From Acinetobacter sp. SAAs474 (lineage in GTDB: Bacteria > Pseudomonadota > Gammaproteobacteria > Pseudomonadales > Moraxellaceae): a stretch of DNA of 64,000 bases. The position numbers and the translations under genes are program-made. This document shows positions 35,896 to 46,269 of this stretch, in pieces (position 1 is the stretch's first letter; every line of letters starts with the position of its first letter). The notes under the pieces are model-generated. The model worked only from the letters and a program-made list of their open reading frames with translations, was not told the origin of the DNA and did no database searches. The stretch lies in NCBI RefSeq assembly GCF_032823475.1, contig NZ_CP127915.1:2542001-2606000 (forward strand), read 5' to 3'.

Positions 35896-37836
35896 TTATT
35901 TATCCATTAAAGCTTCAACCGGTTTAAGATTTGCAGCACGGTTTGCAGGAAGATAGCCAAACATCAAGCCAATCACGGATGCAAAAATCAAAGCAGATAA
36001 TGGAATCCACCATGAAAATATCATTTTATATTCGGAACTAAAAAAATTAAAAATCTGGCATGCAATAAAGGTCAGTGTCACACCAATGACTCCACCCAAT
36101 AAGCATAAAACCATCGCTTCTATTAAAAATTGCATCCGTATATCATGCTTTTTAGCACCGATTGCCATTTTTAAACCAATTTCCTTAATTCTTTCAGTCA
36201 CTGCAACCAGCATCATATTCATTACACCAATCCCGCCCACCACCAGTGAAATAAAAGCCACAGCGAATATAAAATAGCTGATGGTATTCATATATTTCTC
36301 TAGGGTTTTAAGTGCTTCATCGCTACTAAAAATCTGGAAGTCTTCAATTTGATGACGTGCAATTAATATTTTTCTGATCTGATCTTCTGCATGTTTAGAT
36401 AGAGCATTTTCTCGAAGTACCACAATCATGCCACTTAATAAAGTTAATCTCGACATTTGCCTTTGTAATGTTGTATTCGGTATCCACACCGAAGGTGCAC
36501 CATTGCTATAATTATTCTTTACAACCCCTACGACTTCATATAGCTGCTTGTTCAATAAAACTGTTTGATGTAATGCTGCCTTATGCTGTAAGAAAAGTTT
36601 TTGAGCCGCTTGCTCATCAATCACGATGACCTTTGCAGCTGTTTTGACATCATTTTGAGTAATAAATCGGCCATGTGCCAAAGACAAATCAAAAATTTTA
36701 AGCCCATAATCATCAGCACCCTGTGCACTTATCGCCAAACTTCTATTGGCATAAATTAATTTACCTGAGGTACCGATATAAGGTGAAATATGCATGACTT
36801 CAGCCACATCTTTAAGTGCAGTAATATCATCAAAATTCAAACGACTGGATGATGCATCTAAATCATTTTGACCTGGATAGATTGTTAAAGTAGTTTGTGT
36901 AAATCCATTCCAATCATGTAGAAATTTTTGACGTGTGCCATTACCCAGCGCAACAATCATCGTTACTGAACAAATGCCGATAATCATACCCAGCATGGTT
37001 AAAAATGCCCGTAATCGATTTAACCAGATCGAATGAATGGACATTTTTACCACGGCAAAAAACTGTGTCAGCCAACTGAATTTCCTGACTGGTCGCAATT
37101 TATCGATCCTTGCCGCTGCAGGAATCTGATCTGATTTTTTTTGGTCTGATAAAAGTGTACCATCTTTAATTTCAATCACCCGATTTGCACGTTTAGCAAC
37201 CTGCGGATCATGCGTGACCAGAATAATCGTATGGCCCTGCTGATGCAGTTTTTCTAAAATTTGTAGTACTATTTCACCACTTTTAGAATCTAAAGCACCG
37301 GTAGGTTCATCAGCCAGAATCACCTCGCCTCCATTCATTAATGCACGAGCAATACTGATCCGTTGCTGTTGCCCACCAGATAACTGATTGGATCTACTGT
37401 TATATTTATCTGGCAAATCTAATGCCTTAAGCAGCTTCATTGCACGCGCTTGGCGCGTCTGTACATCAAGATTTAGATAAACCGCTGGTAATAACACATT
37501 TTCCAGTGCACTGAGTGAATTTAATAAGTTATATCTTTGAAATACAAAACCAAAACTTTTTAATCTTAATTCAGCTAGATCATCAGGACAAAGTCGGCTA
37601 ATTGCTTGACCGCGAAAAAAAATTTCACCTGAAGTCGCTAAATCTAAACAGCCCAATAAGTTCATCAGGGTAGACTTACCTGACCCCGATTGTCCAATAA
37701 TCGCAATATATTCTCCCTGCTCAATCGATAAATTAATATCTTTTAAAACATGTTGCTGATTGTGCTGTGGGCCCATGAACTGATTAATATTTTTAAGCTC
37801 TATCAGCACAGCGTTCGTTGTAGTACTGCAACTCAT
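35896..37836 (-). CDS. macB: MacB-type ABC transporter (ATPase-permease fusion)
   Basis: A 646-residue protein. The N-terminal ATPase has Walker A GQSGSGKST (48-56), signature LSGGQQQR and Walker B VILADEPTGALD. The C-terminal half has four membrane helices (one near residue 275, three near the end) around a large periplasmic domain, the MacB topology. MacB uses ATP to drive periplasmic substrates such as macrolides, peptides or lipopeptides through TolC. The start overlaps macA by 4 bases (ATGA). No TolC-like gene is adjacent. Confidence 0.9.
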   Translation of the reverse strand: MSCSTTTNAVLIELKNINQFMGPQHNQQHVLKDINLSIEQGEYIAIIGQSGSGKSTLMNLLGCLDLATSGEIFFRGQAISRLCPDDLAELRLKSFGFVFQRYNLLNSLSALENVLLPAVYLNLDVQTRQARAMKLLKALDLPDKYNSRSNQLSGGQQQRISIARALMNGGEVILADEPTGALDSKSGEIVLQILEKLHQQGHTIILVTHDPQVAKRANRVIEIKDGTLLSDQKKSDQIPAAARIDKLRPVRKFSWLTQFFAVVKMSIHSIWLNRLRAFLTMLGMIIGICSVTMIVALGNGTRQKFLHDWNGFTQTTLTIYPGQNDLDASSSRLNFDDITALKDVAEVMHISPYIGTSGKLIYANRSLAISAQGADDYGLKIFDLSLAHGRFITQNDVKTAAKVIVIDEQAAQKLFLQHKAALHQTVLLNKQLYEVVGVVKNNYSNGAPSVWIPNTTLQRQMSRLTLLSGMIVVLRENALSKHAEDQIRKILIARHQIEDFQIFSSDEALKTLEKYMNTISYFIFAVAFISLVVGGIGVMNMMLVAVTERIKEIGLKMAIGAKKHDIRMQFLIEAMVLCLLGGVIGVTLTFIACQIFNFFSSEYKMIFSWWIPLSALIFASVIGLMFGYLPANRAANLKPVEALMDK

Positions 37837-39008
37837 AGCGTACTGCCTTTGCTTTCCAAGTTTTCTTCTTGCTGAAAGTCAGTCAATACGCTTTCGCCTG
37901 CTTTTAATCCATCAAGCACTTCAATTTGATTGAGATTTGATATCCCAGTTTTAATTTTTCTCAAGCTAATTTTGTGATTTTCTCCATACATAGCAACCAA
38001 AGCTTGATCTGCACTGGTTGCAAAAATTGCACTTTTAGGAATTGTCAGGATATTTTTCTTTTGCTGAAGAATAATTTCATTTTGAGTTGTCATACCAATG
38101 CTTAATATGTGATGCGGATTTTTAACAATCATTCGCGCATAGTAATAAACGGCTACATCGGCATTTTCAGTTTTATGGTCATAAATGCCTTTACTCAATG
38201 CAGTTAATGCCGGATCAATACTAATAATTTTCCCATTCAGTTTTATATCTGGATTTGCAAGCGTACTAAAAATCACAGGCATATTGGGCTTAAGCTTAGT
38301 ATAATCACCTTCAGCGATCTGCATACGTACTTCCATCTGTTGTAAATTTGCAATTACTGCAATCAGTGGTGTTGTTTGCGCAAAATTAATCGTTTGTCCT
38401 TCTTTAATCGGCAGAGAAACAATCGTACCTGTCAGTGGCGATTTGATCTGGGTATAAGCCAATTCTGTTTTTGCTGTATTTACATTAATTTGCAATTGTT
38501 TAATGCGCAATTTCGCCATTTGTACGGCCATTTCTTGTTGTTTTAAATGATTTTCGGCTTGTTCAAGTAATTCTTTAGATTCAGCCTGAACTTGATAAAG
38601 TGTCTTCTTCCGGATGAAACTCTTTTCTGCTGTCAGTAATAACATGTTTTTAGCCACTAAATCTGCTTGTGCAGATTCCAGTTCGGCTTTACTCATGTTC
38701 AATTTGTCATACTGAGTCTTGGCGTCAATTTCAACCAGAAGATCACCTTTTTTCACAGCTTGGCCCAATTGAACATGTAGTTTTAAAATTTGACCAGAAA
38801 CCTGAGCACCCACAGAGACCAGCTCAGTTGCATAAACTTCACCAATGGCTTTTACCGATTCAGTGATATCATGACGCTGCACCAGACTTGTACTTGGCGG
38901 GATTTTATTTGCCTGCTTTTTTTGATCATAATAGCCAAAAATGATAACCACACTTAATACCAGCAAAAACACCAGCAAAACTAAAATTAATTTTTTTCTT
39001 ATCATCAT
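37833..39008 (-). CDS. macA: MacA-type periplasmic adaptor protein
   Basis: A 391-residue membrane fusion protein. One N-terminal anchor helix (about 6-26) is followed by a split lipoyl domain (GEVYATELVSVGAQVSGQILKL ... ITGTIVSLPIKEGQTIN-like), a helical hairpin (about 90-170) and beta-barrel and membrane-proximal domains. It links MacB to an outer membrane channel. It is first in the macAB operon. The upstream 300 bases show no clear promoter, and the tnpB relic lies further upstream. Confidence 0.9.
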   Translation of the reverse strand: MMIRKKLILVLLVFLLVLSVVIIFGYYDQKKQANKIPPSTSLVQRHDITESVKAIGEVYATELVSVGAQVSGQILKLHVQLGQAVKKGDLLVEIDAKTQYDKLNMSKAELESAQADLVAKNMLLLTAEKSFIRKKTLYQVQAESKELLEQAENHLKQQEMAVQMAKLRIKQLQINVNTAKTELAYTQIKSPLTGTIVSLPIKEGQTINFAQTTPLIAVIANLQQMEVRMQIAEGDYTKLKPNMPVIFSTLANPDIKLNGKIISIDPALTALSKGIYDHKTENADVAVYYYARMIVKNPHHILSIGMTTQNEIILQQKKNILTIPKSAIFATSADQALVAMYGENHKISLRKIKTGISNLNQIEVLDGLKAGESVLTDFQQEENLESKGSTL

Positions 39009-39319
39009 AAAGTCATATAAATAAATTATTAAAAATAAATACTTTAAAGTTAATTAAACCCCAAAGTAACCGAAATATCATTTCATCAATTTCAGCCAAT
39101 ATGTTATTCAAGCGCGTCAAAAAACAAGATCCAATTCAAATCAAACGATCCTTAATAGCGTGTAATCTGATGCACGTGTTTTATCGCTGTTTTATCGTAT
39201 TTAAATCAGTTACTTGATATATTATTGGTCAATATTTAGAAATAAATTCCTTGATTATTTGAGTTTTATTTTTCTCATCTAATTTAAGCAACATCGCATC
39301 ATCAACACTATTCACTTAT

Positions 39320-39870
39320 TTGACATACTGCCATCACTTCCGGCTCGCTCAAGTGAAAGATGCTAAAAGCAATCCTGCTTAGCTGCTTCCTTACGGATTT
39401 CGTTTGCGTTCTGCTTTATAGAACAACCTTTAGCGCATTCTCGCTAAAACCATACTCAATCTAGTTAAATCTCTCCTGTGTTTGTTGATTTTCTTTTGCA
39501 ACATGACTACATAAGTTAAAAATTTAACTTGTATATCCAGGCTCAAACTTAAGCTGTAAACCAACTCGCCAAGTTTGCTGATCCCTCAATCTACAGACAA
39601 GTATCGACCAACTCTAATCTGGCATAAATTTATTTAAGTCTGATTTGACTTTAATATGATTACCCTATTGCTCAATTACGCCTTTTGCTAATTTCGATAT
39701 ATTGTCTACTTTGATATCATCAACAATAATCATGGCGTGATGGTGGCTAAATGTTATCGTGATTTGATGCAAGTCGTCATCGCGAATATATTCTGCTTGG
39801 GCAAACAACTGAAAAGACTGAGCTAATATCTTGTTTCAGACAAAACGAGTAGAACTTATGGCTGGATTAA
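39320..39870 (-). pseudogene. tnpB: Degraded tnpB of an IS200/IS605-family element
   Basis: Read on the minus strand in broken frames, the DNA still gives TnpB blocks in order: IRDDDLHQIT and SHHHAMIIVDDIKVDN (39701 upward), ISKLAKGVIEQ, KVKSDLNKFMPD, then LCSHVAKENQQTQERFN and IEYGFSENA. These match the RuvC-II region (VEDLKV, with Glu now Asp), the SKSAKG loop and the zinc finger of TnpB. At least four stops interrupt it, three of four zinc-finger cysteines are lost and the final catalytic Asp after SENA is replaced. A right-end hairpin (TCACTT/AAGTGA at 39334-39356) follows a TTGAC. No tnpA is visible. The N-terminal third is absent or unrecognisable; 39871-40227 shows no other feature. 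Confidence 0.75.
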
Positions 39871-40227
39871 GCAATATTTCCTATTCTTTATAAGATCAAA
39901 GTCTCTACTTCTAATGTGGATATATTTTTATTAAGTTATTATTTATAAAAGAATTAATAGAATTATTTTTAGTATAAAATCGGCTAAAACACAACGTTTT
40001 ATGGTTTACATCACTCGCCTATTTACCCCAACTGACTGTTGCTGGGAGGCTTGTGCTCAATAAAGATCAAAGCCAATCCTTTGAGATCACAATGGACAAA
40101 AGTAAATATCGACAGGATCTATTGCTATACACAGATAAATACGAGAAAAAATCAATATATTTTCACTGATGAACTGATTTTTTTATGATCGCTAAAATCA
40201 CGAATAATGATGGAATAATATTAAAAA

Positions 40228-40572
40228 TTATTGACCAAATAGCTGCTGAGTCGTCTTAGGTTCAATTGCACTATCAGTATAACGATCGACATAACATTGC
40301 TGCTTTTTAATATCACAATAGACGCCATTTGCAAATGTAAATGCTGAAGTATCAAAGGTACCTTGAGAAAACGTTTTCTGCGCTTGCTTTTGACCTAAAT
40401 ATTTTGCTGTTAATCTTTTAGATACCCCCTCTTGACGACTAACACACATATACTGATCACATAACACACCAGGCAACGGATTTTTTAAAATAAGCGCTGG
40501 TTTTTTTGCAAAACTTAGCTGACTACATAGAAGTAGTCCTAGGCAACATATAGAGAATATCGTTTTCATCAT
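40228..40572 (-). CDS. YcgJ-like small secreted protein
   Basis: A 114-residue exported protein with a signal peptide (about 1-22, ending LSFA). The mature part has two cysteine pairs (CDQYMC and CDIKKQQC) and the block RLTAKYLGQKQAQ ... FDTSAFTFANGVYCD, which resembles the YcgJ family of enterobacteria and Acinetobacter. Function is unknown; disulfide bonds in the periplasm are likely. Confidence 0.75.
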   Translation of the reverse strand: MMKTIFSICCLGLLLCSQLSFAKKPALILKNPLPGVLCDQYMCVSRQEGVSKRLTAKYLGQKQAQKTFSQGTFDTSAFTFANGVYCDIKKQQCYVDRYTDSAIEPKTTQQLFGQ

Positions 40573-40727
40573 TAAAATTTTATCATTATTAGAGTTAAAT
40601 TCTAGCTGAAATGATCCTGATAAACAATAACCGAATCAACCGTTCATCGGTGATATTACGATTATTGCTGGTCTAGTCGCTTGAGATCTTATTTTAAATC
40701 TGATCATAAATTGCGATTAACATATCA

Positions 40728-41183
40728 TTATGATGATAAAGAGAGCATCTCTTCAAAAGAGATCACAGGATAAATATGTGCCTGATGCGATAGATCAGGG
40801 TGTGACCATAATTCACTTAATGGAATTTGCACATCTAAGGGCAAGGGCAGTTTTTTCGGATTAAATTGCATCGTGGTTAAATCTTTGCCCCATGCAATCA
40901 AGTCAATGTCTAATGAGATTTTATGTGAGGGTCTGATACGCCCAGAACGTTGCTCCAAATCTTTTAAATCAGACATGATCTGTAGCACACTACGCTGACT
41001 TTTCAGTAAACATGCAGAATTCCAATAATCTTCCCCGACACCATCACGACATGGAATTAAGTAAATTTTTGAAAAAAATACCTGACCTAAAGATTGCAGT
41101 TGTACATAGGCATGATCAAAATTAAGCTGTGGTTTAAAATTACTCGCCAGTGCTAAGGCGAAAATTGTTTCGGTGGCGTTCAA
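40728..41183 (-). CDS. folK: 6-hydroxymethyl-7,8-dihydropterin pyrophosphokinase
   Basis: A 151-residue HPPK enzyme of folate synthesis, transferring pyrophosphate from ATP to the pterin. Family marks are the N-terminal LALASNF, the loop with DYWNSACLL and the metal-binding stretch HKISLDIDLIAWG (DxD). Slightly shorter than the E. coli enzyme (159). Its start lies 44 bases inside folB, so the two genes overlap in different frames and are co-transcribed. Confidence 0.88.
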   Translation of the reverse strand: MNATETIFALALASNFKPQLNFDHAYVQLQSLGQVFFSKIYLIPCRDGVGEDYWNSACLLKSQRSVLQIMSDLKDLEQRSGRIRPSHKISLDIDLIAWGKDLTTMQFNPKKLPLPLDVQIPLSELWSHPDLSHQAHIYPVISFEEMLSLSS

Positions 41184-41520
41184 GACGAATTCCTACAGAA
41201 TTTGCTTGCGGAAGAATAGCAGGCTTACGAATGGTAATAACAATTGACTCAATGGCAGAAAAGGTCGTCAACAAGGCATCAATGACTAATTTTGCCGCAT
41301 GTTCAATCAGTTTAGGTTGAGCTTGTTGAATCACTTGTGCACAGATTTGACAAATTTCTGCATAATTTAACGTATCTTCAAGCAAATCTGAATGGGCAGC
41401 TTGTTCAAGATTGGTCGACAAAATCAGATCCAGCATTAAAGGTTGAATAATTTGACGTTCCCACTCAAAGCATCCCACCACAGTCTCTACTTTTAACCCT
41501 TCAACAAGGATGGCATCCAT
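41140..41520 (-). CDS. folB: Dihydroneopterin aldolase
   Basis: A 126-residue FolB, which cleaves dihydroneopterin to give the substrate of FolK. The start MDAILVEGLKVETVVGCFEWER matches the family pattern (I..L.v...iGv..wE), with DTLNYAEIC and LIEHAAKLVIDALL following. It is upstream of and overlapping folK. The 341-base gap beyond (41521-41861) holds no gene but six GATC sites. Confidence 0.9.
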   Translation of the reverse strand: MDAILVEGLKVETVVGCFEWERQIIQPLMLDLILSTNLEQAAHSDLLEDTLNYAEICQICAQVIQQAQPKLIEHAAKLVIDALLTTFSAIESIVITIRKPAILPQANSVGIRLERHRNNFRLSTGE

Positions 41521-41861
41521 TATTTAGCGCTCCATTCATTTCGTGATCAATTATCTTGGTTCATACTCATATTTTTCTTTGCTATATACAAAGTCCAGCA
41601 ACGTACTCATAGATGAATGTTTTTTAAACAGATCATATTTATCATCATTTTAATACCCCTGTTGATCAGATGATCACCTTGATCAAGATGGTGTATTCAA
41701 TGTAAATTTATCTTCAATCGGCATAGAGTTCAATAAAGAACCCTATGACAGAGTGTAATGGTTAAACCATAACATTGGATTGAACTAGGCTGTCTTTTTA
41801 ACCTCACCATAATTCTAAAGCAGATCATCATGTAATAAAAAAACCAGCAACATGCTTAATT

Positions 41862-43166
41862 TTACTCATGCTTTAACAATAGTTCAGAATCCATGCTTTG
41901 TAGCATTTGTAAGCGCTGATCGGCATAAACATCCGTATAAGGTGCAAGAATACGCATAAAACGATCAAAATATAACATTTGCTTAAACAGTAAAGCAAAA
42001 TCTCGAGGGAAACGAATACCATGACGCTCACCCATTGCGACCATATCCAGCATGATGTCATTTAAATCAGCCGGATTAGTAGAAAGCATTTGCTGCGGAT
42101 CAGCCAGTAGCACCCCACCAAATAAACGTTCTAAATCTTTGGCCAACACATTGACATCGACTTCACCATCCGTCATGCCCATTTTTAGCATGTTTTCTGC
42201 CATAACAGCAAAATCAGTTTTTTGCATGGCATCAATAAAGGCCATCGCAGCAGTCCAAACTTCTGGTTTAAGCTGTCCCACAATACCAAAATCAATAAAT
42301 CCAACTCGGCCATCTTCGAGTAACATCAAGTTACCAGCATGTAAATCGGCATGAAAACTTTCACACATCATTAAACTACCAAACCATGTATTCATCGCGG
42401 TAATTAAGACTTGTGATGGATCGGCCGCGACACGCTTGACCACCTCAAAATCGGTCAATGGCACACCATAAAAACGCTGCATGGTCAAAACACGGCGGGT
42501 AGAATATTGATGATAAACTTTAGGCGCAACAGCTGCCTGATTATGTGTAATATTTAAATATTGAGTAAAATCATCAATGTTTTTTGCTTCTTCAATAAAA
42601 TCAACTTCACGCACCATACGTGTTTTAATTTCTTCTACGATATCGGCTAAAGAAGCAAATTTAACCTTTGGCACTGCTTTTTCTAAAACTTTAGTGGCCC
42701 AATGTAATACATTTAAATCGGTATAAAGAATCGTTTCAACACCCGGTTTTTGCACCTTGATCACCACATCTTCGCCACTGACCAATTGAGCAGCATGCAC
42801 TTGAGCAATCGATGCCGAAGCTAAAGGCTCTTCTTCAATAAAAGCAAAAATTTCATCTAAAGAACGACCTGCAAACTCACGCGCCAAAACCGCCTGAATT
42901 TCACTAAAAGGTAGTTTTGGTGTTTGATCCAGACAGCCTTGAAACTCTTCAACAAATTCTCTTGGAAATAAAGAAGGTGTACTGGCAATAAACTGCCCCA
43001 ACTTAATATATGTTGAACCCAAGTCTTCAAAAGTTTCACGCATTAATTTAGCATGACTCGGTTTTTCAGTCGCATATTTAAAGCCGGCTTTGGCAGTGAC
43101 AACAGCAGTTTCACCCATACGGCGTATTGAGCGAAATCCATCTAACCAAACATTATTTTTCATCAT
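41862..43166 (-). CDS. ABC1/AarF/UbiB-type atypical kinase
   Basis: About 434 residues of the UbiB-like protein kinase superfamily. Marks are the KxGQ motif in YIKLGQF near the N terminus, the LASASIAQVHAA loop, VIKVQKPGV with the kinase lysine, HADLHAGNLML catalytic loop and GFIDFGIVGQL (DFG). It lacks the two C-terminal membrane helices of E. coli UbiB and is shorter, so a role in ubiquinone or lipid metabolism is only an inference. The frame opens at a GTG at 43193, but the start at the MMKNN methionine is more likely. Confidence 0.85.
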   Translation of the reverse strand: MMKNNVWLDGFRSIRRMGETAVVTAKAGFKYATEKPSHAKLMRETFEDLGSTYIKLGQFIASTPSLFPREFVEEFQGCLDQTPKLPFSEIQAVLAREFAGRSLDEIFAFIEEEPLASASIAQVHAAQLVSGEDVVIKVQKPGVETILYTDLNVLHWATKVLEKAVPKVKFASLADIVEEIKTRMVREVDFIEEAKNIDDFTQYLNITHNQAAVAPKVYHQYSTRRVLTMQRFYGVPLTDFEVVKRVAADPSQVLITAMNTWFGSLMMCESFHADLHAGNLMLLEDGRVGFIDFGIVGQLKPEVWTAAMAFIDAMQKTDFAVMAENMLKMGMTDGEVDVNVLAKDLERLFGGVLLADPQQMLSTNPADLNDIMLDMVAMGERHGIRFPRDFALLFKQMLYFDRFMRILAPYTDVYADQRLQMLQSMDSELLLKHE

Positions 43167-43274
43167 CTGCTTTTGATTAATTGCTTGGCCCACAGTTTAA
43201 CAAAAAATGATGACCTGTCGATAATTGATTTATACAAATAAATAATATAACTTTTTACTGGACTAAAAATTATT

Positions 43275-44042
43275 TTATGAGCAAATTGAACATGTTAAAT
43301 CTTTATCAAAACTTAAAATTTTCTGTGTCATATTGAGACCGTTCCACAGTAAAATTTTTTGTCTTAATGGCATTTTCGCTAAACCTAAATATAAAAGCGC
43401 ATGATGTGCCTGTAAATTCGCCATGACATTGGGTGTAGTGGCCAATACACCAGAATCGGCACATCTTAAACTTTCATTGGCATGTGCTTCTTGGGGAAAC
43501 AAACATTCATAACAAGCCGATGTGCCTTCCACCATAAATAACTGTCCCTGAAAACCAATTGCTGAAGCACTAATCAATGCAACATCTGCTTGTTTACATA
43601 CTTTATTCACCAAATAACGCGTAGTAAAATTATCACAACCATCTAAAACCAAATCCTGTTTGGCTATAAGTGTGTGTGCATTATGTTGTTGTAGTTTTTC
43701 TGTATAATGATCTACTTGTATATAGGGATTAATCTGCTGTAATCGTCGTGCTAAAACATCTGCTTTATAAAAGCCAATATCATGTGGTAGATAGGCTATT
43801 TGCCGCTGTAAATTACTCATTTCAATGCTATCTGCATCAATCAGTGTAATTTTACCAACACCTGCACGTGCCAAAAGTTCAGCAGTTGTACAGCCAATTC
43901 CGCCACAGCCCACAATTAACACATTGGCTAATTTCAAACGCTCTTGGGCTTCAATATCCCAGCCATCTAATAAAATTTGCCGTGCATAAAGCTGCATTTC
44001 AGCATCACTAAGTTCCCAATCTATATCTAAGGTACGATTCAC
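43275..44042 (-). CDS. ThiF/MoeB/HesA-family adenylyltransferase
   Basis: A 255-residue E1-like enzyme that adenylates the C terminus of a small sulfur carrier such as MoaD or ThiS. It has the nucleotide loop GCGGIGCTTAELLARAG (about 46-62), LIDADSIEMSNLQRQ and DGCDNFTTRYLVNKVC. Zinc cysteine pairs are present in CYECLF and in CSICS at the C-terminal end. No mo- or thi- genes are near, so MoeB versus ThiF cannot be settled. It lies 81 bases before the ABC1 kinase gene on the same strand. Confidence 0.85.
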   Translation of the reverse strand: MNRTLDIDWELSDAEMQLYARQILLDGWDIEAQERLKLANVLIVGCGGIGCTTAELLARAGVGKITLIDADSIEMSNLQRQIAYLPHDIGFYKADVLARRLQQINPYIQVDHYTEKLQQHNAHTLIAKQDLVLDGCDNFTTRYLVNKVCKQADVALISASAIGFQGQLFMVEGTSACYECLFPQEAHANESLRCADSGVLATTPNVMANLQAHHALLYLGLAKMPLRQKILLWNGLNMTQKILSFDKDLTCSICS

Positions 44043-44398
44043 AACGGCGGCTCACATGTGATGATTTACGATAAAGAAAAGGACAGCCAACACAAAAAAC
44101 CAATGCATTTAGAGTTAGATCAGGGCGCTAACCCCATATCATCATGATCTTGATAAAAATGATATTCGTTGCAATAGATCGACTGTCGTAACTCACTCAA
44201 AAAATGGATACTAACAATTCCCTATCTACATCGCAATATCCATCCTATCTTTAGCTGCAATGTGTATGGCTTTTAGTATGATCATCATGATCAATGATAT
44301 TTTGCTTGAATAGAGGCATACCTTTATATCTAAAAAAAACCCCTGCTATAAATAACAAAGGTTTACTGTTTCATCTATATCGACTGTATCGGCCAAAT

Positions 44399-46042
44399 TT
44401 AGCTAACCTCCTGAATCTGCTGTGCTTTGGCAATTTCCTGTTGCTTCAATAAATTACGTTGAATTTTACCACTTGATGTTTTGGGCAATTGTACGACAAA
44501 TTCAATTTCTTTCGGATAGGCATGTTTGGATAAGCGCGAACGCACATAGCTTTGAAGTTGTATCATCAATTGCTCAGAAGCCTGATATTGTGGTTTTAAT
44601 ACCACAAATGCTTTTACAATCTCTGTACGCTCAGGATCTGGTTTACCAATTACTGCAGATTCCAATACTTCTGGGCATTCAAGCAAAGTACTCTCGACAT
44701 CAAAAGGACCAACGCGATAACCAGAAGTGGTAATGACATCATCAGCACGCCCAATAAAATCAATACCGCCCAACTCATTTAACTTTACCGTATCTCCTGT
44801 TAAATAATAATGACCGACAAAGGATTTACGATTATGTCCAGCATAACCCTGAAACCAGAACAATGGTGATTGTGAACAGTCAATAGATAAAATTCCGATA
44901 CCGCCTTGCTCGACTTCTTGATGATCTTTATTTAAAACGGCAAAACGATGGCCCGGTATTGCATAACCTGCAGAACCTACTTTTTTATGATGATCTAAGC
45001 CATGGTGATTGGCAATTACCATGCCTAACTCGGTCTGTCCATATTGATCATAGATATTGACGTCAAAATCTTGCTTAAACCAATGAATCACTTCAGGTGT
45101 CAGTGGCTCACCCGCACTACTGACTACACGTAAATGTGTTTTAATCGAGGCATCAAATTTTTCTTTAAAACCAAAAAACATCCGAAATGCAGTCGGCGAC
45201 CCAGTTAAGTTAGTGACTTTATATTTTTTAATCACTTCAATTGCGTGATCAACACTAAAAGGACGTTCATCCATAATAATCGACTGGCCTAAACTTAATG
45301 GACCAGTAATGCCATAATACAATCCATACGCCCAACCCGGATCAGCTAAATTCCAAAAAGAATCATCTGCCTGTAAACCGACCGCATGGGTCATATACCC
45401 TTTAAATGCCAACATTGCACGAAGAGGAACAGGAACCGATTTCGCCAAACCCGTTGTACCTGACGTGAACATCATTAAAAAATAATCATCAAAACTTCTT
45501 GCTATCGGTGAAAATTCAGTGGACTGTGTCGAAAGCACTGTCCAAAAATCTGGATCTTGCTGCGGTGTTTCTGGATGATGCAGGGTTAAAATATGGGGAA
45601 TCTTAATCCCATTCAATTTACTACGCTGTTCTTGATTGGTCACAATCAACTTTGTTTGTGCACTATCAATACGATGTTCTATGGCTTTGGACTCAAAGGC
45701 CGTAAACAAAGGCTGATAAACTGCACCAATGCGCCATGTTGCTAAAATCGTAATTAACAACTCTGGCGTACGGGGCAATAATCCTGCAATACAATCACCT
45801 GCCTGAATACCGATGTGTTGCAGATAATTAGCCATTTGGCCTGAAGCCTGTGCCAATTGCTCAAAAGTCCATTGTTCAGATACTGCATTTTTTCCTTGCC
45901 AAATTAAAGCAGTACGTTGCTGACCAACATAACGCTCACAGCACTCTACATAAGCGTTAATATGATTAACTGAACCGATCAATTGTTCAGCAACAACTTG
46001 ATCAAAATCAAATTCCTGATATGCCTGTGCTAAAGTTTTCAT
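44399..46042 (-). CDS. AMP-dependent acyl-CoA synthetase/ligase
   Basis: A 547-residue ANL-superfamily enzyme. The P-loop is MFTSGTTGLAKSVP, with YDQYGQTELG, YYLTGDTV and GRADDVITTSGYRVGP in order, and the catalytic lysine in PKTSSGKIQRNLL near the C terminus. It activates a carboxylic acid to its acyl-CoA through an acyl-AMP. Similarity to medium-chain/acetyl-type synthetases suggests a short or medium acid. It is the last gene of the SDR, acyl-CoA dehydrogenase, ligase set. The 356-base gap to the ThiF-like gene holds no gene. Confidence 0.85.
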   Translation of the reverse strand: MKTLAQAYQEFDFDQVVAEQLIGSVNHINAYVECCERYVGQQRTALIWQGKNAVSEQWTFEQLAQASGQMANYLQHIGIQAGDCIAGLLPRTPELLITILATWRIGAVYQPLFTAFESKAIEHRIDSAQTKLIVTNQEQRSKLNGIKIPHILTLHHPETPQQDPDFWTVLSTQSTEFSPIARSFDDYFLMMFTSGTTGLAKSVPVPLRAMLAFKGYMTHAVGLQADDSFWNLADPGWAYGLYYGITGPLSLGQSIIMDERPFSVDHAIEVIKKYKVTNLTGSPTAFRMFFGFKEKFDASIKTHLRVVSSAGEPLTPEVIHWFKQDFDVNIYDQYGQTELGMVIANHHGLDHHKKVGSAGYAIPGHRFAVLNKDHQEVEQGGIGILSIDCSQSPLFWFQGYAGHNRKSFVGHYYLTGDTVKLNELGGIDFIGRADDVITTSGYRVGPFDVESTLLECPEVLESAVIGKPDPERTEIVKAFVVLKPQYQASEQLMIQLQSYVRSRLSKHAYPKEIEFVVQLPKTSSGKIQRNLLKQQEIAKAQQIQEVS

Positions 46043-46269
46043 TTTAATACCTCTATCCTTTTTTCACAAAATCATCCAATGATTTTGTATATCCATCTGT
46101 ATTTTTGTTATGACATCATCAATGTGCCGATCACTCATCGGAGTATTGCTTGAAACTGCTTCTGTACTGAGATTCTGTACTGAGATAATCATATTGAAAC
46201 CTCAGACACAATTTCCAAATACCTCAATTGCATATCCGTATTTGAACAGCAGCATTTGCTTTAAAGTGT

